A stretch of DNA of 6,501 bases. It comes from Leucothrix mucor. Lineage in GTDB: Bacteria; Pseudomonadota; Gammaproteobacteria; Thiotrichales; Thiotrichaceae. Within the stretch, counting starts at the first letter, position 1. Each line of letters begins with the position of its first letter. The notes beneath the pieces are model-generated. The model was not told the DNA's origin and ran no database searches. It saw only the letters and a list, made by a program, of their open reading frames with translations. Positions 1 to 6,501 of this stretch are shown here, in pieces. A program made the translations under genes and the position numbers. The stretch is taken from positions 1 through 6,501 of the forward strand of contig DQUJ01000006.1 in NCBI GenBank assembly GCA_015662325.1, read 5' to 3'.

Positions 1-114
1 CTAACCCAGGCGATTGGGAGAGGTTTTTCAGATATCAAATGTTTTATAAACCCCCGTTTCTCTGGTAAAGAGAGTAGTAGTGACAACTTAATTCCTAATA
101 ATGATTTAACTTAA
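1..114. other. 3' flank of lpdA, no gene seen
   Basis: Non-coding stretch downstream of the lpdA stop codon. It has no open frame of useful length and no strong hairpin followed by a T-run in the lpdA direction. A 5-bp stem (59-63 with 69-73) is present but has no U-tract, so lpdA transcription may end outside the window or by a Rho-dependent route. No gene downstream of lpdA is visible. Confidence 0.5.
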
Positions 115-1917
115 CTACTTTTTCTTAGGTAAATAAATATCTGTACAAGTCCCTTCTGCCACTTCTGCCGCAAAATTAAGTGTTTCAGACAAAGTAGGGT
201 GCGGATGTACCGTTAAACCAATATCTTCAGCATCTGCACCCATTTCTAAGGCTAAAACGGCTTCTGCGATTAACTCACCTGCGTTTGTGCCAACAATGCC
301 TGCGCCGATTAATTGTCCGGTTTCTTTACTGAACAGAACTTTAGTCATGCCTTCGTTGCGCCCGATACTTAAGGAACGTCCGCTGGCTGCCCATGGGAAT
401 GCACCTTTTTCGACTTCGATGCCTTCGGCTTTACATTCATCTTCTGTTTTACCCATCCATGCGATTTCAGGGTCGGTGTAGGCGACTGAGGGGATGGCGC
501 GCGCGTCAAAGAATGATTTATGACCTGCGATGTTCTCGGCGGCTGTTTTACCTTCATGAGTCGCTTTGTGTGCGAGCATCGGCTGACCGACGATATCACC
601 GATAGCGAAGATATGATCAACGTTGGTACGTTGTTGTTTGTCTACGTCGATAAAGCCGTATTCATTGACTGTAACGCCTGCTTTGTCGGCATCAATCAGT
701 TGTCCGTTGGGGCTACGACCGATTGAAACCAGTACACGGTCGAATGTATCGGATTCTGGAGCGCCTTTTTTAGAGCCTACCTTTGTCGAACCAGAGCCTC
801 CCTCAAACTTACACACTAAACCTTTTTTGGTCGACTTGATTTCTGTGACTTTAGTATTTAAGAATATATTTTCATACTTTTTCTTTATGCGACGCTCAAG
901 AGGTCGAACAATATCGCGGTCAGGGCCAGGCATTAAGTCAGGACCTAATTCGACTACAGTGATGTCAGTACCCAGCGCATCGTAAACAGTTGCCATTTCT
1001 AAGCCGATAATACCACCGCCAACCACTAACATGCGTTTTGGCACTTCTTCTAGTTCTAGCGCATCGGTAGAATCCATTACGCGGGGATCATCCCATGGAA
1101 TGAAAGGCAGTTTTGTGACGCGAGAACCTGCGGCGATAATGCAGTTATCAAAGCCTATGGTCGTTTTAGTGCCATCATCTGCTTCTACTTCAATAGTATT
1201 TGCAGAAGTGAACTTTCCGTAGCCATGAACGATGGTGACTTTACGTTGTTTAGCGAGTGCTTTTAAACCACCAGTGAGCTTTTTAACAATACCCGATTTA
1301 TAATCGCGCACTTTATCAATTTCGATTTTAGGCTTATTGAACGTAACACCTAAATGATCGGCTTCTGCCGCTTCATTAATCACCTGCGCGGTATGTAAAA
1401 GCGCTTTTGATGGGATACAACCGACGTTTAAACACACACCACCGATATTAGGGTAACGTTCGATTAAGATAACATTTAAGCCTAGATCAGCGGCACGGAA
1501 AGCAGCGGTGTAACCACCTGGGCCAGAACCTAGAACGACTAATGACGCGTGTTGGTCTGCTTTTCCATCGAAATTTGAGGCTGTTGGTGTTTCTACTGTT
1601 TTATTTTCTTGTGCTAGTTCTTTTTCAGCTGATGAAGTTGTGTTTTCTGCACCTGCTGCACTTGAAGATGCACTGCTGGATTCTTCAAGCATTGCAATTA
1701 AACTGCCTTGTTTGACTTTATCGCCTACGGCAACTTTTATATCGGTAATTACTCCCGCTGTTGGCGAAGGGATTTCCATCGACGCTTTGTCGGATTCAAC
1801 TGTGATCAGAGAATCTTCTGCTTGGATGGAATCTCCTTTACTAGCGAGAACTTCAATGACTTCGACTTCGTCAAAATCGCCAATATTGGGAATGTTTATT
1901 TCGATTATATTGCTCAC
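115..1917 (-). CDS. lpdA: Dihydrolipoyl dehydrogenase (E3) with N-terminal lipoyl domain
   Basis: Cytoplasmic flavoenzyme, 600 aa, that reoxidises the dihydrolipoyl groups of the pyruvate dehydrogenase complex with FAD and NAD+. Residues 1-80 form a lipoyl domain with the modified lysine at K44 ([10 protein letters not shown]). A Ser/Ala/Glu-rich flexible linker runs to about 120. The FAD-binding GSGPGG is at 130-135, the redox-active disulfide C162-LNVG-C167, the NAD-binding VGGGIIGLE at 299-307, a second FAD contact (GDI) at 440-442, and the dimerisation-domain active site HPHPTLSE at 571-578, with H573 and E578 matching the family's His/Glu pair. The lipoyl domain explains why it is longer than the roughly 470 aa of plain E3; Neisseria p64k and Ralstonia PdhL have the same layout. 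The start is GTG: an in-frame TAA lies two codons upstream, so no earlier start is possible. The ribosome site (AAGAGA, 1926-1931) is weak. Residues about 374-389 are a Gly/Ser/Lys-rich stretch that looks like a small insertion. Being last in the pdh cluster points to the pyruvate complex, though E3 may also serve other 2-oxoacid complexes. Confidence 0.97.
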   Translation of the reverse strand: MSNIIEINIPNIGDFDEVEVIEVLASKGDSIQAEDSLITVESDKASMEIPSPTAGVITDIKVAVGDKVKQGSLIAMLEESSSASSSAAGAENTTSSAEKELAQENKTVETPTASNFDGKADQHASLVVLGSGPGGYTAAFRAADLGLNVILIERYPNIGGVCLNVGCIPSKALLHTAQVINEAAEADHLGVTFNKPKIEIDKVRDYKSGIVKKLTGGLKALAKQRKVTIVHGYGKFTSANTIEVEADDGTKTTIGFDNCIIAAGSRVTKLPFIPWDDPRVMDSTDALELEEVPKRMLVVGGGIIGLEMATVYDALGTDITVVELGPDLMPGPDRDIVRPLERRIKKKYENIFLNTKVTEIKSTKKGLVCKFEGGSGSTKVGSKKGAPESDTFDRVLVSIGRSPNGQLIDADKAGVTVNEYGFIDVDKQQRTNVDHIFAIGDIVGQPMLAHKATHEGKTAAENIAGHKSFFDARAIPSVAYTDPEIAWMGKTEDECKAEGIEVEKGAFPWAASGRSLSIGRNEGMTKVLFSKETGQLIGAGIVGTNAGELIAEAVLALEMGADAEDIGLTVHPHPTLSETLNFAAEVAEGTCTDIYLPKKK

Positions 1918-1925
1918 GGTTTAAA

Positions 1926-1931
1926 TCTCTT
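1926..1931 (-). promoter_or_regulatory. Weak ribosome binding site of lpdA
   Basis: AAGAGA on the minus strand, with its GAG core about 9 nt before the GTG start. It is the only purine-rich match at a usable distance and is much weaker than the site of aceF. Together with the in-frame TAA at 1921-1923 it fixes GTG at 1915-1917 as the start. Confidence 0.5.
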
Positions 1932-1939
1932 TTAGTTCG

Positions 1940-2020
1940 CTCCACTTAGCAAGGGGAGGGTTAGGGAGGGGATAGAGGTTGTGAGGTTTCTACGCTCTCC
2001 CAGCCTCTCCCTACTAGTGG
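1940..2020. repeat. Degenerate G/C-rich inverted repeat
   Basis: The left part (CCACTTAGCAAGG, 1942-1954, running into G-rich DNA to 1971) is a rough inverted match of the right part (C-rich from about 1995, ending CCCTACTAGTGG at 2009-2020). One visible sub-match is TAGGGAGGGG (1962-1971) against CCTCTCCCTA (2004-2013), with one mismatch. A small internal hairpin pairs 1940-1947 with 1951-1958, also with one mismatch. The composition is unlike the coding DNA around it. It resembles the short dispersed intergenic repeats of many bacteria, but the window has no second clear copy, so the class is an inference. Confidence 0.45.
1953..1971 (+). other. Canonical G-quadruplex motif
   Basis: GGGGAGGGTTAGGGAGGGG on the plus strand has four G-runs of three or four, separated by loops of 1, 3 and 1 nt, which is the canonical four-run pattern with short loops. 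It lies 36-54 nt upstream of the lpdA start. The plus strand is the template for lpdA, so the mRNA would carry C-runs here and any quadruplex would form in DNA. Whether it folds or acts in the cell cannot be told from sequence. Confidence 0.6.
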
Positions 2021-2027
2021 GTGTTGC

Positions 2028-2112
2028 AAAAGAAAAATCGTAGGTGGGTGCTGAGATTGCGAAGCCCAACAAATAGCGACGTGTTGGGCTTCGTTCCTCA
2101 GCACCAACCTAC
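2028..2112 (-). terminator. Rho-independent-like terminator after aceF
   Basis: Read on the minus strand, a large hairpin begins 13 nt after the aceF stop. Its outer 16-bp stem (2040-2055 with 2097-2112) has one mismatch, and its inner 12-bp stem (2060-2071 with 2082-2093) is perfect. Two bases after the hairpin comes TTTTTCTTTT (2037 down to 2028). A strong stem followed at once by a U-rich tract is the standard intrinsic-terminator form, though this stem is longer than usual. It would end or reduce transcription between aceF and lpdA. No separate lpdA promoter is obvious, so partial readthrough is likely. Confidence 0.6.
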
Positions 2113-2113
2113 A
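2039..2113. repeat. 75-bp palindromic repeat element, copy 1
   Basis: Nested palindrome: outer arms GTAGGTGGGTGCTGAG (2040-2055) and CTCAGCACCAACCTAC (2097-2112), inner arms CGAAGCCCAACA (2060-2071) and TGTTGGGCTTCG (2082-2093), and a 10-nt centre. It matches the element at 6356-6430 over the same 75-bp length at about 62 positions, in the same orientation and without gaps. It has no coding capacity, so it looks like a REP- or MITE-type dispersed element. AAAAT occurs on both sides (2034-2038 and 2113-2117), which could be a target duplication or chance in A-rich DNA. Confidence 0.8.
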
Positions 2114-2125
2114 AAATGCACTTCT

Positions 2126-3457
2126 TTACACCATCATCCTGCGTATATCACTCAACATTTTACTCAAATGCGACGTAAATCTAGCACCATCCGCTCCATC
2201 AATCACTCTATGATCATAGGACAGCGACAGCGGTAACACCAGTCTCGGTTCAAATTCTGTGCCGTTCCAAACGGGTTGCATTTTAGAACGCGAAACACCT
2301 AAGATTGCCACTTCTGGCGTATTCACAATCGGCGTAAACTTTGTGCCACCAATGCCACCTAAGCTAGAAATGGTAAAACAGCCACCTTGCATATCCGATG
2401 GTTTAAGTTTTTTATCACGTGCTTTAAGAGCAAGTTCGCGAATCTCTTGTGATATTTCCACTAATGATTTTTGATCGGCTTCACGAATCACGGGTACAAC
2501 TAATCCATTGGGTGTATCGACTGCGACACCGATATTAAAGTATTTCTTTAAGATTAAGTTTTCACCCGTCGCATCTAAAGAGCTATTGAAACGCGGGAAG
2601 GCTTTAAGCGATGCCACGACCGCCCAGATAATGAAAGCTAAAGGCGTAATCTTGATGCCTTCTTTTTCCATTTCTTTACCCATTTGTTTACGGAAAGCTT
2701 CCATATCGGTGATGTCGGCTTCATCAAACTGGGTTACGTGCGGTACAGTTACCCAACTGCGATGTAAAAATTCGCCTGTAAGTTTATTGATTTTAGATAA
2801 TGACTGGTTTTCGGTTTCACCAAACTGGCTGAAATCAATCTCGGGCATGGGTTTAATGCCTAACGATGTGTTACTGCCACCCGATGCTAACGACTTTTTA
2901 ACGAAGCTTTTAATGTCATCTCTATTAATGCGTCCTTTGCGACTAGAGCCTTCAACATTACCTAAATCAACACCGAGTTCACGCGCGAATTTTCGCACCG
3001 AAGGACTGGCATACGCTTTGCTGAAACGGACTTCATCAATTTTTGCGGTGGGTGAAGGTTTATCACCAGAGGCTTTTCCAGGTGATACTTTTGCAGGTGT
3101 CGATTTAGCTGGTGCCATTTGTTCGTGTTGCTTAGGCTTCTTCTTAGCATTTGCAGGCTCAGCAACGTTTTCGATAACTTTATCAACAGATTCTGTATCT
3201 GTTTCTGCAGATGGATTATCGCTGACTTCCATCATCAAAATCACGCCACCTTGAGCAATATTATCGCCCAAGGCTACTTTAAGCTTGATGATTTTACCTG
3301 CTTCACTGGAAGGTATTTCCATTGAGGCTTTATCCGATTCAACCGTAATTAGAGAATCTTCTACTTGGACTTGATCACCTTCTTCTACTAAAAGCTCAAT
3401 CACTTCAACCGAATCAAAATCACCAATATCGGGCACTACTATTTCTTTTATTGTCAT
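2126..3457 (-). CDS. aceF: Dihydrolipoyllysine acetyltransferase (E2) of pyruvate dehydrogenase
   Basis: Core enzyme of the complex, 443 aa. Its lipoyl arm takes the acetyl group from E1 and the C-terminal domain transfers it to CoA. Domains in order: one lipoyl domain (about 1-78, lipoyl lysine K43 in [10 protein letters not shown]); an Ala/Pro/Lys-rich mobile linker (about 80-140); a peripheral-subunit-binding domain that docks E1 or E3 (about 144-185, SPSVRKFARELGVDL); a second linker; and the catalytic domain (about 215-443), which ends with the active-site motif SYDHRVIDG, with H416 and D420 as the catalytic pair. E. coli AceF is about 630 aa with three lipoyl domains; this is the shorter single-domain form. 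It starts with ATG 14 nt after aceE, behind a strong Shine-Dalgarno sequence, so the two are almost certainly co-transcribed. The family also includes the 2-oxoglutarate and branched-chain E2s, but the adjacent aceE makes the pyruvate assignment firm. Confidence 0.97.
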   Translation of the reverse strand: MTIKEIVVPDIGDFDSVEVIELLVEEGDQVQVEDSLITVESDKASMEIPSSEAGKIIKLKVALGDNIAQGGVILMMEVSDNPSAETDTESVDKVIENVAEPANAKKKPKQHEQMAPAKSTPAKVSPGKASGDKPSPTAKIDEVRFSKAYASPSVRKFARELGVDLGNVEGSSRKGRINRDDIKSFVKKSLASGGSNTSLGIKPMPEIDFSQFGETENQSLSKINKLTGEFLHRSWVTVPHVTQFDEADITDMEAFRKQMGKEMEKEGIKITPLAFIIWAVVASLKAFPRFNSSLDATGENLILKKYFNIGVAVDTPNGLVVPVIREADQKSLVEISQEIRELALKARDKKLKPSDMQGGCFTISSLGGIGGTKFTPIVNTPEVAILGVSRSKMQPVWNGTEFEPRLVLPLSLSYDHRVIDGADGARFTSHLSKMLSDIRRMMV

Positions 3458-3465
3458 TTTAAGTG

Positions 3466-3473
3466 CCTCCTTT
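3466..3473 (-). promoter_or_regulatory. Strong Shine-Dalgarno site of aceF overlapping the aceE stop
   Basis: AAAGGAGG on the minus strand. Its first two bases are the last two of the aceE TAA stop (3472-3474), and the GG end lies 8 nt before the aceF ATG. This near-perfect anti-16S match suggests efficient and probably coupled translation, which would help keep E1 and E2 in balance. Confidence 0.85.
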
Positions 3474-6132
3474 ATGCCAGTAATGGGTTAGGTTTATTGG
3501 TGTCGATGCCGTATTTTTTTATTGCTTCGGCAACCTTTCCTGCTGGCATCGAGCCTTCATCTGCTAATGCTTTCAGTGCGGCTATAACAACGTGATGTGC
3601 ATTCACTTCAAAGTGAGAACGTAATTCTTTACGGGTATCACTACGACCAAAACCTTCTGTGCCTAATACGGTATAAGAGCTAGGCATCCATTCTCTGATT
3701 TGTTCTGGGTACTGTTTAATGTAATCCGTTGCCGCAATTGCAGGGCCACGATGACCTTTAAGTTGCTGTGTTACATACGGTGTTTTTGCATCGTCTAAAG
3801 GATGTAAACGATTCCAACGTTCTACATCTTGTGCCTCACGTGCCAGTTCATTAAAGCTGGTACAACTCCAAATATCAGAATCAACACTCCAATCTTTTTC
3901 TAGCAATTCAGCCGCGCTAATCACTTCACGCAAGATCGTACCCGATCCCATCAACTGCACTTTCTTCTTCTTTTTACCGCCGCTTTTCAATAAATACATA
4001 CCTTTAATAATGCCTTTTTCGACACCTTTTGGTAGGGCAGGTTGTACGTATGATTCATTCATCGCGGTGATGTAGTAATACACATCTTCTTGCGCAGAAT
4101 ACATGCGCTTCATACCATCATGAATGATGATCGCCATTTCGTAAGCAAAGGTTGGATCATAACTAATACAGTTAGGAATCAACCCCGCTTGTACCATGCC
4201 GTGTCCATCTTGATGTTGCAAACCTTCGCCAGCCAATGTGGTACGACCCGCTGTTGCGCCAATTAAAAAGCCACGTGAACGACAGTCGCCCGCCGCCCAT
4301 GCCAAGTCACCAATACGTTGGAAACCAAACATTGAATAATAAATATAGAAAGGAATCATATTTACGCCGTGCGTACTGTAAGCAGTCGCGGCGGCTATCC
4401 ATGATGAGAATGCGCCGGCTTCGTTGATGCCTTCTTCAAGAATCTGACCCGTTTTATCTTCTTTATAGAACATCACTTGTTCTTTATCTTGTGGCTCGTA
4501 TAACTGACCGACAGATGAGAAAATACCAAGCTGACGGAACATGCCTTCCATACCAAAAGTACGTGCTTCATCTGGCACAATCGGCACAACGTATTTACCC
4601 ATTTTTTTATCACGTGTAATCAGTGTTAATAAACGCACAAATGCCATTGTTGTAGACATTTCACGATCACCCGAACCTTCGAGCAAGGATTTGAAAATAT
4701 CTAAAGGTGGCACTTCTAATGGCGCTGCAGCACTTGTTCGAACCGGTAATGAGCCACCTAGTTTTTTACGTTGATCCAGCATGTATTTGCGTTCTGGGCT
4801 ATCTGCATCGGGGCGATAATAGGTTGCTGCACCCGCTTCTTCATCACTTAATGGAATATTGAAACGATTTTTATAATCGATCATTTCATCTTCACTGAGT
4901 TTTTTCTGTGAGTGAGTACGGTTTTGTCCTTCACCCGCTGATCCCATGCCGTAACCTTTTACGGTATGCGCCAAAATAACGGTGGGTTGATCTTTATGAT
5001 TTACCGCCGAATCGTATGCAGTATAAACTTTATGAGGATCGTGTCCGCCACGGTTTAAACGCCAAATATCATCATCCGACATTTTTTCGACCATTGCGGC
5101 TAATTCTGGATATTTACCGAAAAAATGTTTGCGCACATACGCGCCGTCTTTGGCTTTGTAGTTTTGGAATTCGCCATCGACCACTTCAAGCATACGTTTT
5201 TTAAGAAAGCCGTCTTTATCTTTCGCTAATAACGGATCCCAATAAGAACCCCACAGCACTTTAATTACATTCCAACCTGCGCCACGGAAAACCGCTTCTA
5301 ATTCTTGAACGATCTTGCCATTACCACGTACTGGGCCATCCAGACGTTGTAGATTACAATTTACAACCCATGTTAGATTATCTAAGTTTTCACGACCAGC
5401 TAATGAAATTGCGCCGAGTGTTTCTGGCTCGTCGACTTCACCATCACCGACGAATGACCAAACACGACGATCTTTCGTATCAGCCAAACTACGGTGTTGT
5501 AAATACTTCATAAAACGTGCTTGGTAAATAGACTTGATGGGGCCAAGACCCATCGACACAGTTGGGAACTGCCAATAATCGGGCATCAACCAAGGGTGAG
5601 GGTAAGATGATAAGCCAGGCTTGTCGGCTTCTTGTCGAAACAGATCAAGCAACTCTTCATCAAAACGCCCTTCCAAATAAGAACGTGCGTAAATACCGGG
5701 TGTGATATGCCCTTGGAAATAGATTAAATCGCCGCCGTTATTGGGTGTGGGTGCTTTCCAGAAATGATTGAAGCCCACATCGTATAAGGTCGCTGATGAT
5801 GCAAACGATGCAATGTGGCCGCCTAATTCAGAACTCTTACGATTGGCGCGTACAACCATCGCCGCCGCGTTCCAACGGATGAAAGAGCGGATTCGACTTT
5901 CAATCGCTAAATCACCGGGGTTGGCTTTCTCTAGATGCGTTGGAATGGTATTAATATAAGCGGTGTTGGCAGAATAGGGCAGATTAGCACCGTTATGACG
6001 GGCATTATCTATAAGTTGCTCTATTATATAATGCGCGCGTTCGACACCATCTGATTCGATGATTGCTTCTAAAGCTTCTGTCCAATCTAAAGTTTCTTGA
6101 GGATCAATATCAATCGGGTTGTTCTTAGCCAT
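3472..6132 (-). CDS. aceE: Pyruvate dehydrogenase E1 component, homodimeric type
   Basis: Thiamine-diphosphate enzyme, 886 aa (E. coli AceE is 887), that decarboxylates pyruvate and reductively acetylates the lipoyl group of E2. It commits pyruvate to acetyl-CoA in the cytoplasm. The thiamine-diphosphate/Mg motif starts GDGEVDEP at 229 and ends in NCN at 258-260 (D230 and N260 as metal ligands). Active-site residues stand at the same numbers as I recall for E. coli: H106, H142, H407 (in NRTHSQKK), E571 (in GINEAG) and H640 (in LQHQDGHG). The transketolase-like central and C-terminal domains run without interruption. The N-terminus (MAKNNPIDIDPQETLDW) is the usual E2-binding leader, and the ATG has TTGGAA (6138-6143) upstream as a moderate ribosome site. 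Residues 720-724 are five lysines in a row at a surface-loop position, a minor oddity. It is first in the cluster, with a promoter about 50-80 nt upstream. Confidence 0.98.
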   Translation of the reverse strand: MAKNNPIDIDPQETLDWTEALEAIIESDGVERAHYIIEQLIDNARHNGANLPYSANTAYINTIPTHLEKANPGDLAIESRIRSFIRWNAAAMVVRANRKSSELGGHIASFASSATLYDVGFNHFWKAPTPNNGGDLIYFQGHITPGIYARSYLEGRFDEELLDLFRQEADKPGLSSYPHPWLMPDYWQFPTVSMGLGPIKSIYQARFMKYLQHRSLADTKDRRVWSFVGDGEVDEPETLGAISLAGRENLDNLTWVVNCNLQRLDGPVRGNGKIVQELEAVFRGAGWNVIKVLWGSYWDPLLAKDKDGFLKKRMLEVVDGEFQNYKAKDGAYVRKHFFGKYPELAAMVEKMSDDDIWRLNRGGHDPHKVYTAYDSAVNHKDQPTVILAHTVKGYGMGSAGEGQNRTHSQKKLSEDEMIDYKNRFNIPLSDEEAGAATYYRPDADSPERKYMLDQRKKLGGSLPVRTSAAAPLEVPPLDIFKSLLEGSGDREMSTTMAFVRLLTLITRDKKMGKYVVPIVPDEARTFGMEGMFRQLGIFSSVGQLYEPQDKEQVMFYKEDKTGQILEEGINEAGAFSSWIAAATAYSTHGVNMIPFYIYYSMFGFQRIGDLAWAAGDCRSRGFLIGATAGRTTLAGEGLQHQDGHGMVQAGLIPNCISYDPTFAYEMAIIIHDGMKRMYSAQEDVYYYITAMNESYVQPALPKGVEKGIIKGMYLLKSGGKKKKKVQLMGSGTILREVISAAELLEKDWSVDSDIWSCTSFNELAREAQDVERWNRLHPLDDAKTPYVTQQLKGHRGPAIAATDYIKQYPEQIREWMPSSYTVLGTEGFGRSDTRKELRSHFEVNAHHVVIAALKALADEGSMPAGKVAEAIKKYGIDTNKPNPLLA

Positions 6133-6183
6133 AAATTTTCCAACACGTTAGTTGTTATTTTAGTATTCCAAATGTATCTAACT

Positions 6184-6211
6184 ATTCTAACATTTTTAGC
6201 CTGAATATCAA
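6184..6211 (-). promoter_or_regulatory. Predicted sigma70 promoter of aceE, extended -10
   Basis: On the minus strand, TTGATA (6206-6211) is one mismatch from the -35 consensus and TAGAAT (6184-6189) one mismatch from the -10 consensus, with a 16-bp spacer. TGT directly before the -10 gives the TGn extended -10 form. Transcription would start near 6177, leaving a leader of about 45 nt before the aceE ATG. This is the best match in the upstream region, but it was judged by eye only. Confidence 0.6.
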
Positions 6212-6355
6212 CAGAATGAGAAAGTTTAAAATAATCAACTGAAAAAACAGTCACTTACACGGCAAGAATAAATAATTTAGATGTTGAGGGGTATGATTAA
6301 TAGTCAATTTTTTCTTTTTTAGCATTTCAATCTATAAGATAATCGAAACAGTTCT

Positions 6356-6430
6356 TGTAGGTTGGTGCTAAGCTTGCGAATCCCAACAAACGCCGCTATG
6401 TTGGGCTTTGTTCCTCAGCACTAACCTACA
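6356..6430. repeat. 75-bp palindromic repeat element, copy 2
   Basis: Outer arms are at 6356-6372 (starting TGTAGGTTGGTGCT) and 6414-6430 (ending CACTAACCTACA), and inner arms at 6377-6388 and 6399-6410. It is the same nested palindrome as the element at 2039-2113, with about 13 differences, six of them in the central loop. The stems are less perfect than in copy 1, but several changes keep G-U pairing. Neither side has a T-run, so this copy does not look like a terminator. It has no coding capacity and no clear target duplication. Confidence 0.8.
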
Positions 6431-6445
6431 GCTTACCAAATAGGG

Positions 6446-6467
6446 ACGCTAAATAGCGTGGGTTTTT
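6446..6467 (+). terminator. Possible weak plus-strand terminator
   Basis: ACGCTAAATAGCGT (6446-6459) is a short perfect palindrome (5-6 bp stem), followed by GGG and five T's (6463-6467). The form is that of a weak intrinsic terminator on the plus strand, but no plus-strand gene lies upstream of it in the window, so its role is doubtful. Confidence 0.2.
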
Positions 6468-6501
6468 GTGCCTCTTTTTCAGTGAGTTATGTATTTAAAT
6501 A

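Larger units (their letters stand above)
6133..6501. other. Non-coding upstream region of aceE
   Basis: 369 bp, AT-rich, with no convincing gene on either strand; the open frames seen are all shorter than about 15 codons. It holds the aceE promoter (6184-6211), a short leader, a T-rich stretch on the plus strand (6307-6320), the second 75-bp palindromic element (6356-6430) and a small hairpin (6446-6459). The neighbouring gene on this side is outside the window. No operator of the E. coli PdhR form (AATTGGT-N3-ACCAATT) is visible. Confidence 0.7.

Noticed and set aside
59..73. Small hairpin downstream of lpdA as a terminator
   Set aside because: Only a 5-bp A/T-containing stem and no U-run follows on the minus strand.
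623..985. 120-codon open frame on the plus strand, and other shorter antisense frames
   Set aside because: They are shadows of lpdA, aceF or aceE, with no ribosome site, family motif or plausible composition.
2021..2236. Plus-strand open frame crossing the palindromic repeat and the aceF 3' end
   Set aside because: It consists of repeat and antisense aceF sequence, and has no protein features.
2508..3254. 248-codon open frame on the plus strand
   Set aside because: It lies wholly antisense to aceF, its translation shows no recognisable domain, and its length follows from the codon use of aceF.
6281..6322. Short plus-strand frame (ATG at 6281, about 13 codons) with purines upstream
   Set aside because: Too short, and nothing suggests a leader peptide for a gene in the window.
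6133..6355. PdhR-type operator upstream of aceE
   Set aside because: No inverted repeat close to the E. coli PdhR consensus could be found around the promoter.
2039..6430. Repeats as a CRISPR array or composite transposon
   Set aside because: There are only two copies 4.2 kb apart with housekeeping genes between, and no transposase, cas gene or matching target duplications.
6489..6501. ATG at 6489 that could begin a plus-strand gene at the window edge
   Set aside because: Only four codons are visible and the upstream ribosome site is weak, so it cannot be supported.

Overview
The window holds one complete gene set on the minus strand: the pyruvate dehydrogenase complex in the order aceE (E1, 3472-6132), aceF (E2, 2126-3457) and lpdA (E3, 115-1917). 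All three genes are intact, and every catalytic motif I looked for is present. The organism is most likely a proteobacterium, probably a gammaproteobacterium of moderate to low GC. The reasons are the long homodimeric AceE type of E1 (886 aa, with active-site residues at the same numbers as in E. coli AceE), an E2 with a single lipoyl domain, and an E3 carrying its own N-terminal lipoyl domain. That E3 type is known from Neisseria p64k and Ralstonia PdhL and is scattered through beta- and gammaproteobacteria. I cannot name a genus.

Layout by position. 1-114 is the 3' flank of lpdA, with no gene and no convincing terminator. 115-1917 is lpdA, which starts with GTG. 1918-2125 is a 208-bp spacer made almost entirely of repeat-like DNA: a degenerate G/C-rich inverted repeat containing a G-quadruplex motif, then a 75-bp palindromic element that ends in a T-rich tract and looks like a rho-independent terminator behind aceF. 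2126-3457 is aceF. It is only 14 nt from aceE, and a near-perfect Shine-Dalgarno sequence touches the aceE stop codon. 3472-6132 is aceE. 6133-6501 is non-coding and holds a good sigma70-type promoter for aceE (extended -10) and a second copy of the 75-bp palindromic element.

How it works together: AceE decarboxylates pyruvate, AceF carries the acetyl group on its lipoyl arm to CoA, and LpdA reoxidises the dihydrolipoyl groups with NAD+. aceE and aceF look tightly coupled. lpdA looks partly uncoupled: it lies beyond a terminator-like hairpin, starts with GTG after a weak ribosome binding site, and has a G-quadruplex motif on its template strand. That would fit a lower or separately set level of E3, but this is inference. 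I found no mobile element with a transposase, no CRISPR array, no RNA gene and no new enzymatic system. The points most worth a second look are the paired palindromic elements that bracket aceEF and the make-up of the aceF-lpdA spacer.
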